DNA of 64,000 bases, from contig NZ_PCOU01000010.1 in assembly GCF_002979455.1 (NCBI RefSeq), positions 62,001 to 126,000 of the forward strand, given 5' to 3'. Position numbers and translations under genes: made by a program. The notes below the pieces were generated by a model. That model did no database searches, was not told the DNA's origin, and was given only the letters and a program-made list of their open reading frames with translations. The stretch's first letter is position 1. The number at the start of each line of letters is the position of its first letter. Origin of the DNA: Chryseobacterium sp. MYb7 (lineage in GTDB: Bacteria > Bacteroidota > Bacteroidia > Flavobacteriales > Weeksellaceae). Positions 44,551 to 53,837 of the stretch are shown here, piece by piece.

Positions 44551-47500
44551 CTATATTGCTTCCTTATGCTTTTTTCGGTAGGCATAATGGAAAATGATTG
44601 GCAGTATTGTAAATGACAGCAGCATACAGACGATCAGCCCGCCTACAATCATAATGGCTAAAGGTTTCTGAATTTCAGAGCCCATTCCGTTTGACATCGC
44701 TGCCGGAAGAAGTCCCATAGATCCCATCAGCGCGATCATTACCACCGGACGGATTCTGCTTTTCACTCCTAAAGAAATAGATTCTTTGAGCGACATTCTG
44801 TTTTGCAGGTTCTCTTTCATTACTCCGATCAGAACGATACCGTCTATGGTTGCTACTCCGAAAAGGATGATAAAACCGATTCCTGCTGAAATTCCGAAGA
44901 TGGTTCCCGTAAACCAAAGGGATAAAAATCCTCCGATGAACGCAAATGCCAGTGTAATAGAAGAAATCAGCGTGTCTTTTATGTTTCCAAAGTTGAAATA
45001 CAACAGCATCAGAATAAGAACTAAAGAAATTGGTACTACCATTGCCAGTTGTTTTGCAGCTCTTTCTTTACTTTCAAATTCTCCGGCCCAAGTCATTTTA
45101 TGATTTTTCGGAAGTTTTACTTCTTTATCTACTTTCGCTTTGGCTTCCTGAATGGTACTTCCTAAGTCACGTCCTTCGATATTAAACCCAACACCGATGT
45201 ATCTGCTGTTTCCTTCACGGTAAATAAATGATGGCCCGGTATGATAATCAATGGTTGCAATTTCTTTCAGCGGAACTTTTTTATTATCCTGAGTCGGGAT
45301 GAGAATATTTCCCATCTTTTCAGGAGTGTCCCTGTATTGTTTTTCAAACCTAAGCATTACGTCGAACATTCTTTCTTCTTCGTAAAACTTCGTGGCAGCC
45401 TGTCCTCCGATGGTCATTTCAATAACAGCTTGTGCATCTGCTGTGGAAACACCATATTTTGCCATTTTAGAATCATGGAGCTGGATTCTCAATTCCGGAA
45501 GCCCAATATTTTTGAAAACATTCACATCTGATATTCCCGGAACGGTTCTGATGGAATTGGCTACTTTATTGGCATAATTTTCAAGTTCGAAAAGATCATT
45601 TCCAAAAATCTTAATCACCAATGGAGCTTTTACTCCTGCTACATATTCTTCTACATTATCCTGTATCGGCTGGCTGAATCCAAAATTGATTCCCGGAAAT
45701 CTCTCAAGGGAAACTCTCATTTCTTCCAGAAGTTCTTCTTTGGATATTTTTTTCTTCCATTCATTTTCCGGCTTGAGCTGGATATTAAATTCAATATTAA
45801 AAAATCCGGTGGGATCTGTTCCGTCATTCGGCCGGCCGGTCTGGGTCATGACAAATTTCACTTCATCATATTTCATAAGGATCTCCTTCATCTCTTTGGT
45901 TAATCGTACAGATTCATCCAGATTGACACTGTTTGGAAGGGTTGCCCTTACGTAGATTGCACCTTCGTTTAATTTTGGTAAAAATTCAGATCCGTAATTG
46001 GAGAATCTCCATCCACAAATGGCAAGCAAGGCAACGAAGCCAATGATAAATCCTTTTTTGTGACGGTCACTGAACTCATAAATTCTGTAAATATTGACTC
46101 TGAAGAATCTTGAAATAAAGTTTTCTTTCTCTTCAATATTTTTCGTCAGCAAAAGCTTACACATTGCCGGAACGTAGGTCAAGCTTAAAATTAATGATCC
46201 TAATAATGCATATCCCAATGTAAATGCTAATGGTGAGAACATTTTTCCTTCTACTTTCTGGAAAGAGAAAATTGGCATCAGGGCAACGATCAGAATCAGC
46301 AGGGCAAAGAAAATATAACTTGCCACACTGCCTGCACTTTTCTTGATGATTCCCAATTTTGAAATTTTATTGAACCTCCTCACTCCTATTGCCCTGGCTT
46401 TAAGTTCAAGGGCGACGAAGACATGTTCTACAATGACCAGCGTTCCCTCCAGAAGCAGTCCGAAATCCAAAGCTCCCATGGAGATCAGGTTGGCTGGCAA
46501 CCCTTGAATTTTCAACATAATAATAGCAAACAGGAAAGCTAACGGAATCACTGATGCTACAATGAAAGTTGTTCTCCAGTTGTAAAGAAAAATAAATACA
46601 ATAATGGAAACGAGAATAACCCCTTCAATAAGGTTTTTGGAAACGGTATGAACCGTAGTATTCACAAGCTCTGTACGGTCGATGATCGGAACAATCTGCA
46701 CATCACCGGGAAGCTCTCCCCCGTTAAGTTCTTGTATTCTGTCTTTCAGTCTTGCAATGACTTCACTTGGGTTTTCACCTCGAAGCATGATTACAATTCC
46801 TTCTACAACATCATTTTCTTTGTTGTATCCTACTTGCCCTAATCTTGGTTTCGCTGAAACTTTTACTTCCGCAACATGTTTTACCAAAATAGGGGTAGAA
46901 CCTTTAACTTCGATCTGAATATTCTCAATATCTTCTTTTTTCTCTAAAAGACCGATCCCCCGCACTACATAAGCCTGATCACCCTTTGCCACTACATCTC
47001 CTCCTACATTGATATTACTCTTCGAAACCGCTTCATACACATCCAGGGGGGAAAGGTCATAATTGTGTAGTTCCGTAGGATTAATTTTTATTTCATAGGT
47101 CTTTTCTTCTCCACCAAAACTCACCACATCAGCTACACCCGGAACAGCAAGCAATTCTCTTTCTACCACCCAATCCTGAATGGCTGTTACTTCTTTGATG
47201 GGAAGTTTACTTTTGATAATATACCTGTAAATTTCACCTGTAGCACCGGAAGGAGGCTCAATACTATACTCTGCTCCGGCGGGGAGGTTTACATTTCCTA
47301 ATTTATTGGAAGCATATTGTTGTGCATAAAAATCATTCACATGATCATCAAAAATCACAGTAACCACAGACAATCCGAATAAGGAAATAGAACGTACCGA
47401 GGTTTTATTCGGGATGGCATTCATTTCTTTGGAAATCGGTAATGTGACAAATTTTTCTATTTCCTCAGCACTTCTTCCCGGCCATTGGGTAATGACTCTC

Positions 47501-47649
47501 ACTCTTGTATTGGTAACATCCGGAAATGCTTCAATGGGAGTATGCATGTAGGAATAGATTCCTCCTGCCAGCAAAAGAAAAGTTCCCAAAAGAACGATCA
47601 GTGAGTTTTTTAAAGAGAAGGAAACTATATTCTGTACAAATTTTCGCAT
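44551..47649 (-). CDS. Heavy-metal RND efflux pump, CzcA/CusA family
   Basis: 1032 residues, the usual length, with twelve expected membrane helices and two large periplasmic loops; a proton-driven pump of the inner membrane. Diagnostic segments are TPIEAFPDVTNTRVRVITQW, RSAEEIEKFVTLPISKEMNA and, in helix 4, GALDFGLLLEGTLVIVEHVF, with DFGxxxEG where CzcA-type pumps mostly have DFGxxxDG. Substrate (Zn/Co/Cd or Cu/Ag) cannot be settled. The start overlaps the stop of the adaptor gene by one base. Last gene of the efflux operon. Confidence 0.92.
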   Translation of the reverse strand: MRKFVQNIVSFSLKNSLIVLLGTFLLLAGGIYSYMHTPIEAFPDVTNTRVRVITQWPGRSAEEIEKFVTLPISKEMNAIPNKTSVRSISLFGLSVVTVIFDDHVNDFYAQQYASNKLGNVNLPAGAEYSIEPPSGATGEIYRYIIKSKLPIKEVTAIQDWVVERELLAVPGVADVVSFGGEEKTYEIKINPTELHNYDLSPLDVYEAVSKSNINVGGDVVAKGDQAYVVRGIGLLEKKEDIENIQIEVKGSTPILVKHVAEVKVSAKPRLGQVGYNKENDVVEGIVIMLRGENPSEVIARLKDRIQELNGGELPGDVQIVPIIDRTELVNTTVHTVSKNLIEGVILVSIIVFIFLYNWRTTFIVASVIPLAFLFAIIMLKIQGLPANLISMGALDFGLLLEGTLVIVEHVFVALELKARAIGVRRFNKISKLGIIKKSAGSVASYIFFALLILIVALMPIFSFQKVEGKMFSPLAFTLGYALLGSLILSLTYVPAMCKLLLTKNIEEKENFISRFFRVNIYRIYEFSDRHKKGFIIGFVALLAICGWRFSNYGSEFLPKLNEGAIYVRATLPNSVNLDESVRLTKEMKEILMKYDEVKFVMTQTGRPNDGTDPTGFFNIEFNIQLKPENEWKKKISKEELLEEMRVSLERFPGINFGFSQPIQDNVEEYVAGVKAPLVIKIFGNDLFELENYANKVANSIRTVPGISDVNVFKNIGLPELRIQLHDSKMAKYGVSTADAQAVIEMTIGGQAATKFYEEERMFDVMLRFEKQYRDTPEKMGNILIPTQDNKKVPLKEIATIDYHTGPSFIYREGNSRYIGVGFNIEGRDLGSTIQEAKAKVDKEVKLPKNHKMTWAGEFESKERAAKQLAMVVPISLVLILMLLYFNFGNIKDTLISSITLAFAFIGGFLSLWFTGTIFGISAGIGFIILFGVATIDGIVLIGVMKENLQNRMSLKESISLGVKSRIRPVVMIALMGSMGLLPAAMSNGMGSEIQKPLAIMIVGGLIVCMLLSFTILPIIFHYAYRKKHKEAI

Positions 47650-48764
47650 TACTTCGTGGAATTATTTAATTGGTTTTTCAGGTTTTCATAAATCAGCAGT
47701 CCGTTGGAAGCAATGACGTTTTCACCTGGTTTTAAATTACCTTCTACATAAATATACTGGCTGTTGGATGCGATTTCCGTTACAGGTCTGATCTCAAGTT
47801 CACAGTCTTTTTTATAAACCACTACATAGCTTTGGTTGTTATCAAAGATTAATGCTTTTGCAGGAATTGCCAATGCACTTTTGTTTTGTGAATTGATCGG
47901 TAATACAACATCTGCGGACATTCCCGGTCTTAGCTTCATTCCGTTATTATCCATAATGATTTTAGCCTTCAGCACTCTTTCATTTTCATTAAAAACCTGA
48001 GAGATATTATTGATTTTTCCAGAGAAACTGTCATCAGGATAAGCAAGTGTTTTTACTACTACAGGCTGATCGACATACACATGTCTCATGTTGGTTGCGT
48101 AGACATTCGCCATAACCCATACTTTATCCAGATTGGAAATGGTAAACAGCTGATCTCCTCCTGCGGTAACTGGCATTCCTTTGGAAATATTCTTTGAAAT
48201 AACATATCCGTCTGCCGGAGCTTTTATCTGAATCGTATTCCCTCCCGCTGAATACAACTGCATATTTTTATGTGTCTTGGAAATATTGGATTGTAATATA
48301 GCCACTTCGGAGCGAGCTTCCTGCAAATCTTTCTGCGAGGCAATATCATCTTTATACATGGCTTCTACAGAAGATAACTTTCTTTTCGCAACGGCCAGCT
48401 GAGCCTGCAAAGTTTGGGTATCATCCTGCATTTCATTCACAGCGGTACTTTTTACACTTGCCAACGTTTGCCCTTTTTTCACGTAATCACCAAGTGAGAA
48501 ATAGGTATCAATCACCACTCCGTCCACAAGACTTACGAAAGGAACCGTTTTGTCCGAATTGCTTTCCACTTCTCCGGTAAGGGTGATACTTTCCTCTATG
48601 GTAAGCATTTCTGCTTTGGCCAGTTTAATATCTTTCTTAAGCTCTTTGCTGATGCAGTAGCCTTTTTCAGCTTCTTTATTTTCCTGTTCTCCGGCACAGC
48701 CTGTAAAAATCATGAGGGCAGACAGGTAAGCTGCAGCAATGTATTGGGTAATATTTTTGTTCAT
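47649..48764 (-). CDS. RND efflux periplasmic adaptor (lipoprotein)
   Basis: 371 residues. Lipobox MIFTGC with Cys23. The barrel-sandwich hybrid and hairpin regions are seen as TGEVESNSDKTVPFVSLVDG, YVKKGQTLASVKSTAVNEMQ, a coiled coil (about 115-165) and IKAPADGYVISKNISKGMPV; later SNLDKVWVMANVYATNMRHV and GMKLRPGMSADVVLPI. It links the inner-membrane pump to the outer-membrane channel and may deliver metal. Lies 3 nt after the TolC-type gene. Confidence 0.92.
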   Translation of the reverse strand: MNKNITQYIAAAYLSALMIFTGCAGEQENKEAEKGYCISKELKKDIKLAKAEMLTIEESITLTGEVESNSDKTVPFVSLVDGVVIDTYFSLGDYVKKGQTLASVKSTAVNEMQDDTQTLQAQLAVAKRKLSSVEAMYKDDIASQKDLQEARSEVAILQSNISKTHKNMQLYSAGGNTIQIKAPADGYVISKNISKGMPVTAGGDQLFTISNLDKVWVMANVYATNMRHVYVDQPVVVKTLAYPDDSFSGKINNISQVFNENERVLKAKIIMDNNGMKLRPGMSADVVLPINSQNKSALAIPAKALIFDNNQSYVVVYKKDCELEIRPVTEIASNSQYIYVEGNLKPGENVIASNGLLIYENLKNQLNNSTK

Positions 48765-48767
48765 ATC

Positions 48768-50042
48768 TTATAAATCTTGTCCTACAACATATTGCAGGTT
48801 TTCATAATATTGATTCAATTCTTTTTTAGTATCCAGGATGATCATTTTATTTCCGATGTAGGTATCCAGAAAATCCATGTATTCCAGCATGCTGATATTT
48901 CTTAGTCTGAAGTTTTTCTCATGGCTGACCAATAAACCATCCAGTGTAGATTCATAATCTCCATCAATCTCTTCTGAAACTTGCTGTGTTCTGATATAAT
49001 TTCTGAAAACAGAGACAATTTCGTTCTCGGATTTCAGCATATTTTTTCGGGTTTCCAGTTTGCTTTTCTCAATCTCAAGCTTAGCTTCCTGAATATTCCC
49101 TTTGTTGCGATCGAAAATGGGTAGATCCATAGAAACACCTAATCCTATAAAGTCTTTCATAATATTTCCTCCGCGGTCATATCCAATAGAAACAGCAATA
49201 TCAGGAGTTTTCATTGCATTTTGAATTTCCAAGTTTTTCGCAGCGTGTTTCTCTTTATTTTTTGAGATCATAATATCGGGGCGGTTTTCTTTTGCCCTGT
49301 CTATCCATTGGTTCACTTCCAGCTCAGAAAGTTGTTTTTCAGGCATCACAAATGAATCTGTTATAATCAGATAAGATTGAGAAGGCAGCATCAATAAGGC
49401 TTTGAGCTCTACCTGCTGATCTTCGATTTCCTGTTTTAATGAAATCAGTTTCTTTTTGAATTCAATTTCCTGTGCTTTCAGACGGACATATTCAGCTTTA
49501 CTGATGTTTCCAAGACTTAATTGATTATTATAGGATTTTGTTAATTTCTCAATAGAAGCAATCTGTCCCTGATAAATTTTCTGCTGTTCCTGATTGTAAA
49601 GAATATCGGTAATAGTATTTCTGAGTGTTTTTTTAAGCTCACGCAGAACTTCCTGTAATTCATACTTTTCTCCTTCCACTTCTATTTTCTGGAGTTCAAT
49701 ATTTTTCCTTCTTTTACCAGCAGTCTGAATTACCTGTTCGATCTCGGCAGAAATCTGGGTATTTTTTCCCCAGTTTCCGATAAGAGCAGGTTGTTCTTCT
49801 ATGTCATAAGTTCTCCATAGATTCACTTCACTGATACTTAATTTGGGATTAGGCCAGTATTTAGCCTGAACAGCTCTTGCCTCGGCTTGTGAAATTTCAA
49901 GCTTTTGGACAATGAGGTCCAGGTTTTTAGCCAAAAAGATAGTCTCAGCTTCCTTTCTGCCAATTTTCAGGGTATCTGAAATCTGTGCTGAAAAGAAACT
50001 GAAACAATGAATATAAAATAGTGTAAAAAATAGTTTCTTCAA
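48768..50042 (-). CDS. TolC-type outer-membrane efflux protein
   Basis: 424 residues with a signal peptide (MKKLFFTLFYIHCFSFFSAQ). Two repeats of long helices and beta strands are visible: AQAEARAVQAKYWPNPKLSI-like sequence near 52-70 and the later QNAMKTPDIAVSIGYDRGGN and LGVSMDLPIFDRNKGNIQEA, the classic second-repeat motif. First gene of the efflux operon, preceded by a phased TTAG operator (50081-50141). Confidence 0.9.
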   Translation of the reverse strand: MKKLFFTLFYIHCFSFFSAQISDTLKIGRKEAETIFLAKNLDLIVQKLEISQAEARAVQAKYWPNPKLSISEVNLWRTYDIEEQPALIGNWGKNTQISAEIEQVIQTAGKRRKNIELQKIEVEGEKYELQEVLRELKKTLRNTITDILYNQEQQKIYQGQIASIEKLTKSYNNQLSLGNISKAEYVRLKAQEIEFKKKLISLKQEIEDQQVELKALLMLPSQSYLIITDSFVMPEKQLSELEVNQWIDRAKENRPDIMISKNKEKHAAKNLEIQNAMKTPDIAVSIGYDRGGNIMKDFIGLGVSMDLPIFDRNKGNIQEAKLEIEKSKLETRKNMLKSENEIVSVFRNYIRTQQVSEEIDGDYESTLDGLLVSHEKNFRLRNISMLEYMDFLDTYIGNKMIILDTKKELNQYYENLQYVVGQDL

Positions 50043-50062
50043 GGTCTCTTATTTTAAGACCA

Positions 50063-50070
50063 CAAAGCTA
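50063..50070 (-). promoter_or_regulatory. Efflux operon -7 element
   Basis: Minus strand TAGCTTTG, 20 nt before the TolC-type ATG. Confidence 0.45.
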
Positions 50071-50074
50071 TTTG

Positions 50075-50141
50075 TCTAATATTAGAGGGAATTTCAAACA
50101 AAATTAAAATTCGGTTAGTTCAACATTAGAGTTTGATTAGA
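50075..50141 (-). promoter_or_regulatory. Phased TTAG operator of the efflux operon
   Basis: On the plus strand TTAG recurs at 50115, 50126 and 50137 (11-bp steps; the last two within ATTAGA), and again at 50082, three more turns away, where it forms the palindrome TCTAATATTAGA (50075-50086). Tandem half-sites with 11-bp steps are usual for OmpR-type regulators such as the one encoded at 51543-52217. Confidence 0.6.
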
Positions 50142-50178
50142 ACTTTTAAAAACACGAATATTTTCACGAATAACACAA

Positions 50179-51540
50179 TCAGGAATGAGCCGGAAATTCA
50201 AGGAGAACATTGGTTCCAACATTTACAACAGAATCAATTTTCATTACAATATGATGATGATCAAAAATGCTTTTTGAAAGGGATAAACCAATACCGCTGC
50301 CTTTCACGGTATCAACATTTTTCCCTCTGTAAAAAGTCTCTGATATTTTTATAAGATCATCTGACGGAATTCCTCTTCCTTGATCTCTGACCTCAATATA
50401 CAATTGATTGTTTTTTTCTGATAATGTAATCACGATAGGTTTATCGTAAGAATATTTGATGGCGTTTTCAACAATATTATATAATGCTAAGTATAGCAGT
50501 GTTTCGTTACCGGGAAATTCCAGCAAAGAAGGTTTTGTTACCTCAAGCTGTATTTTAATGGATGAATGGCTCTCTTTTGCTTTAGGTTCTAATTTCTCAT
50601 AAATCTTCCAGATCAGCTCATCCATTCTCATAGGTTTGTGAGAAGATTCTAATTTTGTCATTCCGGACATCAGCAGAAGGTTGTTGAGGATATTTTCAAT
50701 CTCATATACGTTTTCCAATGACTCTTTGGCCACTTCCTTATATTCTTCCGGCGTGCGGTCTTTTTGGGCGAAGACTTCCAAATTTCCGGAAATAGCGGCT
50801 AAAGGTGTTTTAAATTCATGAGAAACATAGTTGATAAAGTTCTGCTGTAAGAGTACATTTTCAGAAATTCTTCCCAGCAATTTATTATAGGATTTTATAA
50901 GATCTTCAATCTCATCATTGGTATTAGTGGAAGTAATGGCTGTGGAAATATTATTATAATCCACTTTATTAATACGTTCCACAACATTAGAGATAGGCTT
51001 ATAAACCACCTTGGAAAGGTATCTACTCAAAAAATAAATTGCCAAAAGCCCGATCAGCAATACAGAAAGCATGATAATAGCCAATCTCAGGATCTGCGAC
51101 TGAAATGAATCATTTGATGATTTTACAAAAACCACAAAATCTCCCTGATTATCCGGATAAAAAATTCCATAGTAGAATTGATTATCAGACATGAACTGTA
51201 TTCCTTTATTATTGCGGACAGCCTGTAAATGGGAAAGTTTTATATTCTTGTCATTCAGATTATGTCCAAAAGTCACTTCGTTATTCTGATTGTAAACCGC
51301 TACTTTGTTATTTTGAATCAGATGATTGTATTCATTTTTGATCTGGGCATGCCGGTCTTTCGGAAGCTCATCTTTTTCGAGATAATAAATAGCAGAAATA
51401 AGAGCCGCATTCCGAAGTTTTTCAAAATAAAAAATCTTGGTGCTGTCATAATAGGCAAAGAATATCACCGCTGATGTGATGATAGAAACGATGCCAAATG
51501 AGAGGCTTGAAATAAGGGTAAATCTGTTTCTGAGCGTCAT
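50179..51540 (-). CDS. Sensor histidine kinase, HisKA/HAMP type
   Basis: 453 residues: helix 1 (about 9-31), a periplasmic sensor of about 120 residues, helix 2 (about 150-172), HAMP, the HisKA box NYVSHEFKTPLAAISGNLEV, and an HATPase with NIVENAIKYSYDKPIVI, VRDQGRGIP and GSGIGLSLSKSIFDHH. Encoded 2 nt after its regulator and just upstream of the efflux operon; it most likely senses periplasmic metal, as CusS/CzcS do. The ligand is unknown. Confidence 0.9.
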   Translation of the reverse strand: MTLRNRFTLISSLSFGIVSIITSAVIFFAYYDSTKIFYFEKLRNAALISAIYYLEKDELPKDRHAQIKNEYNHLIQNNKVAVYNQNNEVTFGHNLNDKNIKLSHLQAVRNNKGIQFMSDNQFYYGIFYPDNQGDFVVFVKSSNDSFQSQILRLAIIMLSVLLIGLLAIYFLSRYLSKVVYKPISNVVERINKVDYNNISTAITSTNTNDEIEDLIKSYNKLLGRISENVLLQQNFINYVSHEFKTPLAAISGNLEVFAQKDRTPEEYKEVAKESLENVYEIENILNNLLLMSGMTKLESSHKPMRMDELIWKIYEKLEPKAKESHSSIKIQLEVTKPSLLEFPGNETLLYLALYNIVENAIKYSYDKPIVITLSEKNNQLYIEVRDQGRGIPSDDLIKISETFYRGKNVDTVKGSGIGLSLSKSIFDHHHIVMKIDSVVNVGTNVLLEFPAHS

Positions 51541-51542
51541 TT

Positions 51543-52217
51543 TCAGTCTTTGATCAAATAGCCGGTTCCTTTTACCGTATGAATAATTTTCTGTTCCGTT
51601 TCATCAATCTTATTACGGACGTAGGAAATATAAACATCCACTACATTCGTTGTATTATCAAAATCAATTCCCCAAACCTTATGTAAAATCTGAGTTCTGC
51701 TCAGCACTTTATTTTTATTCTCCATCAGGAAAGTAAAAAGTTTGTATTCCGTAGGAGAAAATTCTATTTCTTTATCGTTCTGAGTTACTTTATGAAGATC
51801 GGTATCAATTGTAATATTTCCACATGATAAATATTGGTCTTCTTTCTGGTAGCTCATTTTATTTCTTCTGGTTAAGGCTTTAATCCTAGAAATCAGTTCT
51901 TCAAAGTGAAAAGGTTTTGATAAATAATCATCAGCTCCCATATCCAGCATTTTGATCTTATCATCAGGGCTGTTCAATGCACTTAAAACCAAAATCGGAG
52001 TATAATTTCCTTTAAATCTGATAATTTGAGTAAGCTGCATCCCATCCAATCCGGGAAGCATAATATCCATCAAAATAATATCAAAATCATAGATATGAAT
52101 AAGGTCACGCGCTTTTTCTCCGGAATCTGCAAGGGTCATATTGTAGCCAGCCTCGGAAAGGCCTTTTATCAGGAAATTGCTGATTCTTTGATCATCTTCT
52201 ACCAACAAAATATTCAT
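51543..52217 (-). CDS. Response regulator, OmpR type
   Basis: 224 residues. Receiver (1-118): acidic LLVEDDQ, phosphoacceptor Asp51 in DIILMDIMLPGLDG, and DDYLSKPFHFEEL with the conserved Lys. The winged helix (about 128-222) has FSPTEYKLFTFLMENKNKVL, WGIDFDNTTNVVDVYISYVR and IHTVKGTGYLIKD. Regulates, by inference, the efflux operon 1.5 kb downstream through the phased TTAG sites. Confidence 0.92.
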   Translation of the reverse strand: MNILLVEDDQRISNFLIKGLSEAGYNMTLADSGEKARDLIHIYDFDIILMDIMLPGLDGMQLTQIIRFKGNYTPILVLSALNSPDDKIKMLDMGADDYLSKPFHFEELISRIKALTRRNKMSYQKEDQYLSCGNITIDTDLHKVTQNDKEIEFSPTEYKLFTFLMENKNKVLSRTQILHKVWGIDFDNTTNVVDVYISYVRNKIDETEQKIIHTVKGTGYLIKD

Positions 52218-52308
52218 AAGTCTCTGAAATTTCCTATAAATATAAGTAATCTTGTTCAGAAAGGAATCTGGAAGAAGGAAGAGAGAGGTAACTTCCAGCC
52301 TTTTTTCA

Positions 52309-52316
52309 TAATTTTG
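52309..52316 (+). promoter_or_regulatory. rmuC -7 element, possibly leaderless
   Basis: TAATTTTG ends four bases before the rmuC ATG, so the transcript would begin at or next to the start codon. No -33 TTTG is present. Confidence 0.35.
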
Positions 52317-52320
52317 GAAG

Positions 52321-53826
52321 ATGGAGATGATATATTTAATTATTGGGCTGTTTGCAGGTATTATCCTTGGTGCGGTAATCCTATATTTTGCGTTGAAATC
52401 ATCAATGGTTTCAAGGAATTCTTATGATACGCTGAACACCTTATCTATAAAAACCCAGTCTGATCTTGACAATTCAAACCTGAAGATTCAGGAACTTAAT
52501 CAGACTATCAGTAAAGAGAAAGAAGCCAACATGCTGCAACAGGATCTTCTGGATGATCTGAAAAATGAATTCTCTAAAATCTCCGCCGAATATTCATCGT
52601 TAAATACTCAGTTTCAAGAGTTAAAACAAACCCATCAGAGACAGACCTCTCAGATAGACACCCATATTCTTGAAAAACAGACTCTTTTTGCTAAAAACTC
52701 TGAGCTTTCTGCCAAAAATGAAGGTCTCCAAAACTCTCTTGATACCCAGAAAGAAGAAATTGTTAAGATTCAGGAAGATTCTAAACTTCAGTTTGAAAAC
52801 CTTGCCAATAAAATTTTAGAAGAAAAAACAGAAAAGTTTACCACTTTAAATCAAAATAATTTAAAAAATATCCTTGAGCCTTTTCAGGAGAAAATAGCTG
52901 ATTTAAAAAACAAAGTCAATGAAGCTTACGAAAAGGAAAATAAAGAACGTTTCTCTCTTGCAGAAAAAGTGAAAGAACTGGCAGAACTGAACCAGCAGAT
53001 TTCTGATGATGCAAAAAAACTGACCCGTGCACTGAAAGGCGAAAGTAAAACCCAAGGAAATTGGGGTGAGATGATTCTGGAAAGTATCCTTGAAAAATCC
53101 GGACTCGTAAAAGGAAGAGAATATTTCCTTGAACATGAATTGCGCGATGAAGACAACAATGCTTTATTCTCAGAATTCTCCGGAAAGAAAATGCGCCCGG
53201 ATGCCGTTATAAAATATCCGGATGAAAGAAATGTCATCATCGATTCTAAAGTTTCTCTGACTGCTTTTACAGAATTGGTAGATGAAACCGATCCTGATGT
53301 GTATGCCATCAAGCTAAGCCAGCACCTTGGCTCTATCAAAAACCACATTTCACAACTTAGTCAAAAAGCCTATGATGACTATGACAAATCCATGGATTTC
53401 GTGATGATGTTTATTCCGAGTGAACCCGCTTATATTGCCGCAATGCAGGCAGACCAGAATCTTTGGAATTATGCTTATGAAAGAAGAATCCTTTTACTGA
53501 ACCCAAGTAACCTGATTACCTCTCTTAAGCTAATTGCCGATCTTTGGAAACGCGAATATCAAAACAGAAATTCTATGGAGATTGCCGAACGAGGAGCTAA
53601 ACTCTATGATAAATTTGTGGGTTTTGTAGACAACTTAGAAAAAGTAGGGAAAAATCTGGATCAAGCAAAAAATGTATTCAATGATGCCTACAAGCAATTA
53701 CATACGGGAAATGACAACCTTGTGATCCAGACTCAAAAACTGAAGTCATTAGGAATCAAAAACAAAAAAGACCTGCCTCAAAGTCTTATTGACAACGGCA
53801 ACTTTATTGAACCATCAGAAAGCTAA
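52321..53826 (+). CDS. rmuC: DNA recombination protein RmuC
   Basis: 501 residues. An N-terminal membrane helix (about 3-22) and a long coiled coil (about 35-190) precede the RmuC nuclease-like domain (about 205-460): KTQGNWGEMILESILEKSGL, FSGKKMRPDAVIKYPDERNV, IIDSKVSLTAF and DFVMMFIPSEPAYIAAMQAD. RmuC limits inversions and rearrangements in E. coli. The second ATG (52327) is also possible. It is 11 nt before the LytTR gene. Confidence 0.92.
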   Translation: MEMIYLIIGLFAGIILGAVILYFALKSSMVSRNSYDTLNTLSIKTQSDLDNSNLKIQELNQTISKEKEANMLQQDLLDDLKNEFSKISAEYSSLNTQFQELKQTHQRQTSQIDTHILEKQTLFAKNSELSAKNEGLQNSLDTQKEEIVKIQEDSKLQFENLANKILEEKTEKFTTLNQNNLKNILEPFQEKIADLKNKVNEAYEKENKERFSLAEKVKELAELNQQISDDAKKLTRALKGESKTQGNWGEMILESILEKSGLVKGREYFLEHELRDEDNNALFSEFSGKKMRPDAVIKYPDERNVIIDSKVSLTAFTELVDETDPDVYAIKLSQHLGSIKNHISQLSQKAYDDYDKSMDFVMMFIPSEPAYIAAMQADQNLWNYAYERRILLLNPSNLITSLKLIADLWKREYQNRNSMEIAERGAKLYDKFVGFVDNLEKVGKNLDQAKNVFNDAYKQLHTGNDNLVIQTQKLKSLGIKNKKDLPQSLIDNGNFIEPSES

Positions 53827-53837
53827 ATCCTGGTTTT

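Noticed and set aside
50151..50170. Direct repeat of CACGAATA before the efflux operon
   Set aside because: Two short AT-rich copies only; similar sequences are common in spacers of this group, and no role is apparent.
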